Source: Candidatus Martarchaeota archaeon (GTDB taxonomy: Archaea > Micrarchaeota > Micrarchaeia > Norongarragalinales > UBA8480). From it: a stretch of 11,570 bases of DNA. This document shows positions 6,389 to 11,570 of this stretch, one piece after another (the stretch's first letter is position 1; every line of letters begins with the position of its first letter). Location: contig JAMCXP010000026.1 in assembly GCA_023474775.1 (NCBI GenBank), positions 1-11,570 of the forward strand, written 5' to 3'. The notes beneath the pieces are model-generated. The model was not told the DNA's origin and did no database searches. It saw only the letters and a list, made by a program, of their open reading frames with translations. The position numbers and the translations under genes are program-made.

Positions 6389-6835
6389 ATGACCTACTTA
6401 GAAGACCTTGCAAAATTCCTAATTCTTTTCTTCACTCCATTCACCTTAATCCACTTCATGGATTTTTCACTTCTCACCTCATTCTTGTCGAGCCTGGAAG
6501 GATTCCTTCTTTCAAAACTCGGCTTCACGGTTTTCGTGTCAAAATCCTTTTTAACAATAAACTCAGCCCAGTTCCTGATAACAGTGGATTGCACGGGCCT
6601 TGTTTTAATAATACTCTTATTCGCTCTCTTCCTCTCAACCGGAACTGGAAATTTCAACCAGTTCATTCTCTTTTCAATTCTTCTCTTCCTCTTCAACATA
6701 ATCCGCCTGCTTTTAACGCTTGAAGTCGGAGGCGTTTATGGCTTAAACGCAATGGAGTCAACCCACGTTTCACTCTGGTTCGTCGACTCGGCTGTTGTCT
6801 TTCTAATATGGCTAGGAGCAGGAGGGTTCATCTGA
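6389..6835 (+). CDS. Archaeosortase/exosortase-family membrane protein
   Basis: A compact 148-residue protein with about four membrane helices (roughly 7-25, 60-82, 89-113, 129-147). The exosortase/archaeosortase triad appears in order and with normal spacing: C68 in VDCTG, R106 in FNIIRLLL and H126 in ESTHVSLW. These enzymes are thought to recognise a C-terminal sorting tail (motif, membrane helix, basic end), cleave it and transfer the protein to a lipid or other acceptor. The protein is shorter than haloarchaeal ArtA and looks like a stripped core. It is in an operon with carS, which supplies the precursor of archaeal phospholipids, a suggestive pairing because ArtA substrates end up lipid-linked. 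No substrate with an evident sorting tail is seen in this window. Confidence 0.85.
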   Translation: MTYLEDLAKFLILFFTPFTLIHFMDFSLLTSFLSSLEGFLLSKLGFTVFVSKSFLTINSAQFLITVDCTGLVLIILLFALFLSTGTGNFNQFILFSILLFLFNIIRLLLTLEVGGVYGLNAMESTHVSLWFVDSAVVFLIWLGAGGFI

Positions 6836-7060
6836 TTTTTATTTAAATTCACTTTCAAGCCCTACTTATTATCAATATATATTTAATTAAAAAGCGAAGT
6901 TTAGAAAATGGGAAATGTTTTGATTTCTTTAAACGAATAAGATGAATAACTGTTGATAAGACTTGCCAGGATTCTCACTTACCCTGTTTTGCAGAATGAT
7001 AAAAGAAAACACGACACATCAAAAGGTTCTATTAAAAAATTAATCAAGTCCGAGGAAATG
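6836..7060 (+). other. AT-rich intergenic gap with an unassigned TATA-like element
   Basis: Most of the 256-base gap before the pilus platform gene holds no convincing gene. A strong TATA-like run (TATATATTTAA at 6877-6887) points to a transcript start near 6905-6910, where a ten-codon frame begins at the ATG at 6908 (MGNVLISLNE). The part at about 6962-6995 is clearly less AT-rich than its flanks, which might mark a small RNA. No C/D-box, tRNA-like fold or long hairpin could be found by eye. Confidence 0.35.
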
Positions 7061-7070
7061 TTTTTATTAA
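7061..7070 (+). promoter_or_regulatory. TATA box for the pilus platform gene
   Basis: TTTTTATTAA, preceded by the purine-rich GAGGAAA, ends 21 bases before the ATG at 7092. The expected transcription start therefore falls on the start codon. No Shine-Dalgarno motif is present, so the message is probably leaderless. Confidence 0.6.
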
Positions 7071-7091
7071 CATCCGCTTTACTTTTAAACC

Positions 7092-9155
7092 ATGCCTCAA
7101 CCCGGCGTTAGAAAGGACTGGTTTTTCAAGTTCACCGCGTTCTCATACAAAAACTTCAAGTCAATGGCCAAAAACGCTGTTTTAACTCCAGAACAGAAAG
7201 AACTCTTTGAGTTCATGGACTACCACTTCACGCCTGAACAGTTCAGAGCCGGCGAAATAGGAGCCATGTTCATCGGGCTGATTTTAATGTTCGCGGTGTC
7301 CATAACCGCCCTCATAATATTCCAAGGGGATTTCACCAACCCCTTCCTGCTGATTTCAATTCTAATATCAGTATTATTCCCTTTCATCCTGTTTCTCCTC
7401 TATTCAGCTTATCCAGGAATGCAGGCGAAGAAAGAGCAAACCCTTGCAATAGGCTACGCTCCAAGTATTGTTAACTATTTGGTAATGAGCATGAGGCTTA
7501 CTCCTAACCTTGAAAAAGCGGTCGAGTTCGCGGCAGAGCATGGAAAGGGAAAAATAGCAGAAGACATGAAAAAAGTCATTTGGAACGTCCAAATAGGAGT
7601 GTACAACAGCGTGGAGGAAGGCCTGGACAAACTCGCTTACGACTGGGGAAAATACAACGAAGACTTCAAACAAGCGTTGATGTTGGTAAGAGCAAGCGTG
7701 ATAGAAACAGACACTGCCAAAAGAGAGGCAATGCTGGAAAAAGCGGTAAATGACGTTCTTGAAGGAAGCAAGGAAAAAATGGACTTGTACGCAAGAGCGC
7801 TCCACCAGCCAACCGTTTATCTCTACTACTTCGGGGTTTTACTTCCCCTAATGCTTGCAATAATAATACCAATAGCCGCGTCAATGGGAGGAGGAGGGCT
7901 TATGTCAGACCCAATCGTAATCGCTTTGATCTACACTGTCCTCATACCAGGAGGCCTTCTGATCTACGGCTCAAATATAATTGGAACTCGTCCCCCTACC
8001 TATGTCCCTCCAAACATTCCCAAAAACTTCCCTGGCTTGCCTAAAAAAGGAATCCTGAAAATATCAAAATTCAAAATCCCTTACTTCATACTAGCCGCGT
8101 TTGTATTCGTGGCGATAATACTGGCAGGTTTCACCTTTGACTATCAAATAAGCATTGCAAGCATCAACCCAAATATTCAAAACGTCACAGCTGCAATAGC
8201 AGCCACGCCCCACATTCAAGTCTTTAACACCCCACCGCAGCAATTCTTCCTAGGAGTCATATCAATCCTGTCAATCCTGGTAGCAATATCCGTCTCAATA
8301 TCCATAATCCTCTTCGGAATGTTCTACAACAGAAAGCAAATCCAAGACCAAATAAGACACATGGAATACGAATTCAAAGACGCGATGTACGTGATAGCCT
8401 CAAGACTAGGGGAAAACAGGCCAATAGAAGAAGCGGTAAACAGCAGCATACAATTCTTACCTAAAAGTTTAATAGCCAAAAACGTATTCCAAAAAATCCT
8501 TGACAACATAACAAACATGGGCTTGACCCTAGATGAAGCGATATTCAACCCTAACTTCGGAGCGCTAAAAAACCTCCCTTCTGACATTCTTCAAAGCGGA
8601 ATGAAGATAATGGTTGACTCCGTAAGCCTTGGAACAAACGTTGCTTCTAAAAGCTTAATAGGGCTTGCAGTACAGCTGAGGAACAGCGAAAAAATAGACA
8701 CAATGCTAAAACAACTGCTTGAAGACGTAACAAGCATGCTTGGAACTGTAAGCACTTACATAGCTCCAGTTGTGATAGGAGTTGTTGCATCTCTGCAGCA
8801 AGTAGTGTCCTCAAGCTTCGCGAACAGCTGCTCCTCATCTGCCCTAACAACTTCAACCGCCCCGGCCACCAGCACCGCGGGACTTGGAGGTTTCAGTTCA
8901 ATGGGCTCAAGCAACTTTGGAAATTTTCTATGCCCTACAGGCAAAGCCGCCCCCTCCCTAAGCCCCGCTTTTTTCATTCTAATAATGGGAGTCTATGTTA
9001 TAGAAGCAGCGGTTATATTAACTTATTTCAACTCTCAAATAGAAGACTCGAACAACCCACTGCATTCTTGGATGAGCATAGCAAGAGCTCTTCCAATAGC
9101 CACCATAATCTTCTCGGCCGTCGCGTATTTTTCAATTGCATCAGTGGTTCACTAA
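7092..9155 (+). CDS. Type II secretion F (TadC/ArlJ-like) pilus assembly platform protein, two T2SF domains
   Basis: A 687-residue integral membrane protein with two GspF/TadC-type domains. The first spans about 120-265: the soluble helical part around YLVMSMRLTPNLEKAVEFAA and GLDKLAYDWGKY, then membrane helices. The second spans about 425-575: FKDAMYVIASRLGENRPIEE, ILDNITNMGLTLDEA and SVSLGTNVASKSLIGLA. Membrane helices are predicted near 56-78, 84-106, 242-264, 275-297, 331-349, 385-411, 550-571, 624-646 and 664-685. Archaeal homologues form the membrane platform on which an ATPase drives pilus or archaellum growth. Odd features are long Ser/Thr-rich loops, especially 572-622 with two cysteines (580 and 614), probably extracytoplasmic. 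The ATPase partner is not in this window; pilin-like genes follow directly. Confidence 0.88.
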   Translation: MPQPGVRKDWFFKFTAFSYKNFKSMAKNAVLTPEQKELFEFMDYHFTPEQFRAGEIGAMFIGLILMFAVSITALIIFQGDFTNPFLLISILISVLFPFILFLLYSAYPGMQAKKEQTLAIGYAPSIVNYLVMSMRLTPNLEKAVEFAAEHGKGKIAEDMKKVIWNVQIGVYNSVEEGLDKLAYDWGKYNEDFKQALMLVRASVIETDTAKREAMLEKAVNDVLEGSKEKMDLYARALHQPTVYLYYFGVLLPLMLAIIIPIAASMGGGGLMSDPIVIALIYTVLIPGGLLIYGSNIIGTRPPTYVPPNIPKNFPGLPKKGILKISKFKIPYFILAAFVFVAIILAGFTFDYQISIASINPNIQNVTAAIAATPHIQVFNTPPQQFFLGVISILSILVAISVSISIILFGMFYNRKQIQDQIRHMEYEFKDAMYVIASRLGENRPIEEAVNSSIQFLPKSLIAKNVFQKILDNITNMGLTLDEAIFNPNFGALKNLPSDILQSGMKIMVDSVSLGTNVASKSLIGLAVQLRNSEKIDTMLKQLLEDVTSMLGTVSTYIAPVVIGVVASLQQVVSSSFANSCSSSALTTSTAPATSTAGLGGFSSMGSSNFGNFLCPTGKAAPSLSPAFFILIMGVYVIEAAVILTYFNSQIEDSNNPLHSWMSIARALPIATIIFSAVAYFSIASVVH

Positions 9156-9170
9156 AATCTTAAACCATGC

Positions 9171-9180
9171 AATTTAAAAA
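9171..9180 (+). promoter_or_regulatory. TATA box for the small split pilin gene
   Basis: AATTTAAAAA ends 23 bases before the ATG at 9204, so the expected transcript begins at about that codon. This supports 9204 rather than 9232 as the start of translation. Confidence 0.55.
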
Positions 9181-9203
9181 CCTCTTCAAATCAGTAAATA
9201 AAA

Positions 9204-9339
9204 ATGCAAAGAGCCGGGTTTTTTTGAAGCGATGAAAATAATCCTCATTTTAATAATCATACTTGCAATTCTAACACTGCTGATGACCATCATCCAAAAA
9301 ACCAACGAATCTTTCAACCCATTAATCTTTCTGAAATAA
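9204..9339 (+). CDS. Small pilin-like protein split by a +1 frame change at a T7 tract
   Basis: From the ATG at 9204 the frame reads MQRAGFF and hits TGA at 9225-9227, immediately after seven T (9219-9225). Skipping one T continues into EAMKIILILIIILAILTLL and on to a TAA at 9337, giving a 44-residue protein. Its start aligns with the next gene (MQRGQAFETIMMVIAVIVAL): M-Q-R, then F-E at positions 7-8, then LAIL at 20-23, with the first ten bases ATGCAAAGAG identical. This is the layout of a class III signal peptide followed by a pilin N-helix with almost no globular domain. Explanations are programmed +1 shifting at UUU UGA (Phe tRNA can re-pair on UUU), transcriptional slippage or phase variation at T7, a decayed gene, or a sequencing error. 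Alone, 9232-9339 would encode a 35-residue membrane peptide. Confidence 0.6.
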
Positions 9340-9348
9340 AACGATTCT

Positions 9349-9364
9349 CTTTAATTTTTTTTAA
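9349..9364 (+). terminator. Oligo-T tract after the small pilin gene
   Basis: CTTTAATTTTTTTTAA lies ten bases after the TAA at 9337-9339 and before the promoter of the next pilin gene. It fits an archaeal U-rich terminator; no hairpin is evident. Confidence 0.4.
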
Positions 9365-9377
9365 TACACAAAGAAAC

Positions 9378-9388
9378 ATTTAAAAAAT
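9378..9388 (+). promoter_or_regulatory. TATA box for the two-gene pilin operon at 9420
   Basis: CATTTAAAAAA, preceded by purine-rich AAAGAAA, predicts a transcript start near 9408. That leaves a leader of about 12 bases holding only the Shine-Dalgarno motif GGTGAT. Confidence 0.55.
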
Positions 9389-9409
9389 CTTGCGCTTTTA
9401 ATTCTAAAC

Positions 9410-9415
9410 GGTGAT
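9410..9415 (+). promoter_or_regulatory. Shine-Dalgarno GGTGAT that decides the start at 9420
   Basis: GGTGAT ends four bases before the ATG at 9420. The in-frame GTG at 9411 lies inside this motif and is not a credible start. Using the ATG gives MQRGQAFE, a proper class III signal peptide beginning. Confidence 0.7.
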
Positions 9416-9419
9416 TTTT

Positions 9420-9962
9420 ATGCAAAGAGGTCAGGCTTTTGAAACAATCATGATGGTTATAGCAGTTATAGTAGCACTCGCAATCCTAGGATTTTTAACA
9501 GGAATTCTCGGAAACCTGGGAAGCATGTTCAACCCTTCCGACCCAGTCAAAACAATGACAAGCGCTCTGCAGGGAATCGCGGGTCAGTATAGTTCAGGAA
9601 CCAGCCCTCAAGTTTTGGCTTTCAGCCAGTCCGGGCAGAACATAAACACAATTCAACTAACCTCAAACACTCAACTCTCATCAGATGAAGTTTATTTTGC
9701 CTGCACTTCAAACCTTAAAAAAACAGGTGATTTAGTAGTGACTTCTTCCCAATCAACTTCATCGACAACAGCTTCTCAATTGTTGACAATCAAAAACAAG
9801 GTTACAGTTGAAATGGTTGCGTGCGGAGATCCAAGTCATAATGGCGCTCCATACTATGTAATAGCTTTTGGAGTGCAAGGCGATACAACCGGAACTTCAA
9901 CAGCCTGCTACAAATCATTTACTTCCGGAGACACAAGTGGCTACCAATGTTCCACTTCCTAG
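9420..9962 (+). CDS. Pilin/archaellin-like protein with class III signal peptide
   Basis: A 180-residue predicted exported subunit. The N-terminus MQRGQAFETIMMV has a short basic stretch, a glycine followed by Q as in archaellin/class III prepilins (probable cleavage MQRG|QAFE), a glutamate at mature position 4, and then a hydrophobic helix to about residue 30. The rest is Ser/Thr/Gln-rich and beta-like, with four cysteines; KTGDLVVTSSQSTSSTTASQ is an example of its low-complexity surface part. Such proteins assemble into the filament through the N-helix after cleavage by a prepilin peptidase (not in the window). It follows the platform gene and the split mini-pilin it resembles. The next gene begins with a Shine-Dalgarno motif that overlaps this gene's stop codon. 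Confidence 0.8.
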   Translation: MQRGQAFETIMMVIAVIVALAILGFLTGILGNLGSMFNPSDPVKTMTSALQGIAGQYSSGTSPQVLAFSQSGQNINTIQLTSNTQLSSDEVYFACTSNLKKTGDLVVTSSQSTSSTTASQLLTIKNKVTVEMVACGDPSHNGAPYYVIAFGVQGDTTGTSTACYKSFTSGDTSGYQCSTS

Positions 9963-9967
9963 GTGAA
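9961..9967 (+). promoter_or_regulatory. Shine-Dalgarno AGGTGAA overlapping a stop codon
   Basis: The TAG stop (9960-9962) of the upstream pilin gene is the first part of AGGTGAA, which lies five bases before the TTG at 9973. This supports coupled translation and the TTG start. Confidence 0.65.
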
Positions 9968-9972
9968 TTTTT

Positions 9973-10224
9973 TTGAAAGGAAGTGAGTGGACGCCCATAT
10001 ATCTCATGATTGTGCTAATCATAGCCGCGATTCTACTTGTTGAAGTAATCAAGCCTGTTATGAAACAAGCCGCTTCAACCGCCTCCTCAAACATAGCTCA
10101 ATCAAACAACCTAGTAGGAGGGTTCTCAATAATACTGGCAGAAGACAAAATCAAAAAACTCATTCAAAAAAAACTAAAATTTCTGCAAAAAATATTTAAT
10201 ATAATGCAATTCAATCCAAACTAA
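9973..10224 (+). CDS. Small pilin-like single-span protein
   Basis: An 83-residue protein starting with TTG. It begins MKGSEWTPIYLMIVLIIAAI, a short basic/Gly start followed by a hydrophobic helix (about 9-27), then a polar, Ala/Ser-rich stretch (MKQAASTASSNIAQSNN) and a lysine-rich tail (EDKIKKLIQKKLKF). The beginning resembles the neighbouring prepilin-like N-termini (K-G then S-E), but the cleavage motif is weaker, so a simple membrane-anchored protein is an alternative. It has no cysteine. It is the second gene of an operon with the pilin at 9420, sharing stop and Shine-Dalgarno bases. A minor-pilin or accessory role is inferred from context. Confidence 0.65.
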   Translation: MKGSEWTPIYLMIVLIIAAILLVEVIKPVMKQAASTASSNIAQSNNLVGGFSIILAEDKIKKLIQKKLKFLQKIFNIMQFNPN

Positions 10225-10305
10225 AAAACATCTTTAAAATTAAAAACCGTCTAAAACTTGATTCAAGCAAAAACAATAAAACCCCTGTCGCTTAAAAAAT
10301 AATCA

Positions 10306-10311
10306 GGTGTT
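10306..10311 (+). promoter_or_regulatory. Shine-Dalgarno GGTGTT that decides the start at 10319
   Basis: GGTGTT lies seven bases before the TTG at 10319. The GTG at 10307 is in frame but part of this motif. Starting at the TTG gives MRKSQESAPIELVIAV, matching the basic-Ser-Gln start of the gene at 11058. Confidence 0.6.
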
Positions 10312-10318
10312 AACACTT

Positions 10319-11005
10319 TTGAGAAAATCCCAGGAAAGCGCTCCAATTGAACTGGTAATAGCAGTCATAATAATGGTAATGAGCATCACACTCGCTTTTA
10401 CGGTTTGGAGCAACATTCAAACCACGCAGTGCACAAACCAAATACAAAGCGAAATGATGACACTTGAAAACGCGGTGGTTGACGTTTCCCTAGGCTCTCC
10501 GCCAACCCAAAGAGTAATCTACATAAACTTTCCAACCTGCGGAAACTACAACATACAAGCAATCCGCTTCTCCCACTATGGAAACCCGGCGTACTGCGGA
10601 AGCTGCCCGATATCAAGCACCGGATGCTGGATTCTCGAACCCCTAAGCTTCAACACGAAAACCGGCTTTTCAAAAATAACCGACGCTTCGGTATGCGTCA
10701 ACCTGCCATCAACAGTAGACTTCGTATCGTTAAGTTGCCCGTATGATTATCTCATAAACAACGGCACTAACTCTAATAACCCTTCTTCATGCCCACCTCT
10801 AGGTACCGTAATAGGTTATCAACCTTCATCACAAACCACTTTAAATCAATATTGCAACGCCCCGCCCCCATCACAAACTCTTTACACTTACGCGACAATT
10901 GGAAAAGGCAATCAAACTCAATACAAGTTAACCCTATCAAAAGGCTACGCCGAAGCTTCAGGCACTCCCTCTGTTCAAATAAACATGTGCCTAACCGGAA
11001 AATAA
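10319..11005 (+). CDS. Cysteine-rich pilin-like surface protein
   Basis: A 228-residue protein with a prepilin-like start: RKS then QESAPIELVIAVIIMVMS, with a hydrophobic helix to about residue 27 and a likely cleavage before Q. The body is polar, rich in Pro, Ser, Thr and Asn, and carries ten cysteines, three of them in AYCGSCPISSTGCW, so it is probably held by disulfide bonds outside the cell. Two N-glycosylation sequons are visible (NGT and NQT). It resembles the gene at 11058 in its K/R-K-S-Q start. The role is probably a filament subunit or tip/adhesin component; which of these cannot be decided. The membrane-bound CxxC protein at 3396-4082 is a possible folding partner. Confidence 0.75.
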   Translation: MRKSQESAPIELVIAVIIMVMSITLAFTVWSNIQTTQCTNQIQSEMMTLENAVVDVSLGSPPTQRVIYINFPTCGNYNIQAIRFSHYGNPAYCGSCPISSTGCWILEPLSFNTKTGFSKITDASVCVNLPSTVDFVSLSCPYDYLINNGTNSNNPSSCPPLGTVIGYQPSSQTTLNQYCNAPPPSQTLYTYATIGKGNQTQYKLTLSKGYAEASGTPSVQINMCLTGK

Positions 11006-11011
11006 ACTTAA

Positions 11012-11034
11012 ATTTTTTTCAATAGTTTTTTTAA
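11012..11034 (+). promoter_or_regulatory. T-tract and TATA element ahead of the last gene
   Basis: The run of T at 11013-11019 could end the transcript from 10319. GTTTTTTTAA at 11025-11034 is a TATA-like element ending 23 bases before the GTG at 11058, pointing again to a leaderless start. Both calls rest on composition and spacing. Confidence 0.4.
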
Positions 11035-11057
11035 CCATTGCGTTAAACCTAATAAAC

Positions 11058-11570
11058 GTGAAAAAATCGCAAATAGAATTATGGATGCTAAGCAAATTCG
11101 CCATCCTATTCTTCATACTAGCCCTTGCAATTTTCCTATTCACTGTCAGCGAAACAGAAAAATCAGGCTTATGCTCAACCGAAGCCGGAGCCCAATCAAC
11201 TTTAATAGCAAACTCCATAAGCAGCGTGCTAAACAACCCTGTGGAAGACCAGCAGATGGTGGTTAAACTCCCACCGGCAATAACACTAGGAAGCGGTTTA
11301 AGCGCGTACACAATAAACGTAACTCTCATAGAACAGTCAAACGCTCCCTCAATAATAAACATTCAATCGCAGTCAACCCAAATCGGCTGCTCATCACAAC
11401 AAAGCGTGTTCTTCCCAAACAACACCATTGTTAATTTTTTCAACGACAGCACTTCAGTTTCTCCAACCCCTCTTAACGGCACAAACATTCAACAAACTGT
11501 TTTAACCGCTTCCCCTTCAGGCTTAAACACGCGAACTCACTTCTTCATAATAATCAAATGCACAAACAAA
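11058..11570 (+). CDS. Pilin-like exported protein, 3' end outside window
   Basis: The frame opens at GTG 11058 and stays open through the last base (171 codons seen). The N-terminus reads MKKSQIELWMLSKFAILFFI, basic then S-Q with a glutamate two residues later, followed by a hydrophobic helix to about residue 28: a class III prepilin-like signal with probable cleavage KKS|QIEL. The visible mature part is Ser/Thr/Asn-rich with four N-glycosylation sequons (NVT, NNT, NDS, NGT) and three cysteines, indicating a cell-surface protein. There is no Shine-Dalgarno motif, and a TATA-like element lies at the right distance for a leaderless message. The end of the protein, including any sorting tail, is not in the window. 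Confidence 0.72.
   Translation, partial: MKKSQIELWMLSKFAILFFILALAIFLFTVSETEKSGLCSTEAGAQSTLIANSISSVLNNPVEDQQMVVKLPPAITLGSGLSAYTINVTLIEQSNAPSIINIQSQSTQIGCSSQQSVFFPNNTIVNFFNDSTSVSPTPLNGTNIQQTVLTASPSGLNTRTHFFIIIKCTNK

Noticed and set aside
6935..7000. Possible C/D-box RNA (GATGA and TGATA motifs)
   Set aside because: The C box does not match RUGAUGA and no CUGA D box is found at the right spacing.
6996..7043. 15-codon frame in the gap before the pilus gene
   Set aside because: No promoter or Shine-Dalgarno motif at a usable distance and no recognisable features.
7404..7884. Two minus-strand frames of 133 and 72 codons
   Set aside because: They are antisense to the pilus platform gene, with odd Cys/Phe/Leu-rich composition typical of shadow frames.
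9167..9235. 22-codon basic frame overlapping the ATG at 9232 by ATGA
   Set aside because: It could couple translation to the 35-residue membrane peptide, but it has no Shine-Dalgarno motif and would place the strong TATA-like element inside its own coding region; the similarity of the 9204 frame to the next pilin is better evidence.
10991..11362. 123-codon minus-strand frame
   Set aside because: It covers the start of the exported protein gene at 11058, which has a pilin-like N-terminus, sequons and an open frame to the window end.

Overview
The window comes from an archaeon, most likely a small-genome DPANN-type lineage. The evidence is a CDP-archaeol synthase (ether-lipid synthesis), a single-domain archaeal LSm protein, a tRNA-Ala without an encoded CCA end, a HEPN/MNT pair, an archaeosortase-like protein, and a two-domain TadC/ArlJ-type pilus platform followed by several small proteins with archaellin/pilin-like N-termini. 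Translation signals fit too: GGTGA-type Shine-Dalgarno motifs within operons and TATA boxes about 20-25 bases ahead of apparently leaderless starts. The exact phylum cannot be read from this sequence. The DNA is AT-rich and densely coded, with no insertion sequence, CRISPR array or rRNA.

Left part (1-1673, + strand): the 3' end of a MinD/ParA-family ATPase, an LSm gene, tRNA-Ala(GGC), and a two-gene MNT nucleotidyltransferase/HEPN pair overlapping by ATGA, which is a predicted MntA-HepT-type toxin-antitoxin module. Middle (1678-5783): an unrecognised gene on the minus strand lies 13 bases from a divergent GT4 glycosyltransferase. Facing the GT4 gene is a compact minus-strand operon (unknown conserved protein, then membrane GT2 glycosyltransferase, then membrane-anchored thioredoxin-like protein). 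These look like cell-envelope genes.

Right part (5839-11570, all + strand): carS and an archaeosortase-like gene are one base apart. After a 256-base gap come a 687-residue pilus assembly membrane protein and five small genes with class III signal peptide-like or pilin-like N-termini. One of these, at 9204-9339, is split by a frame change at a T7 tract (UUU UGA) and closely resembles the start of the next pilin gene. Another is rich in cysteine (10 Cys). The last runs off the window.

A working picture, partly inference, is a surface-structure locus: a type IV pilus-like machine with several pilin-like subunits, lipid precursor supply next to an enzyme family that attaches proteins to lipids, glycosyltransferases, and an extracytoplasmic CxxC protein that could serve the cysteine-rich pilin. 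No secretion ATPase, prepilin peptidase or sorting-signal substrate is visible here.
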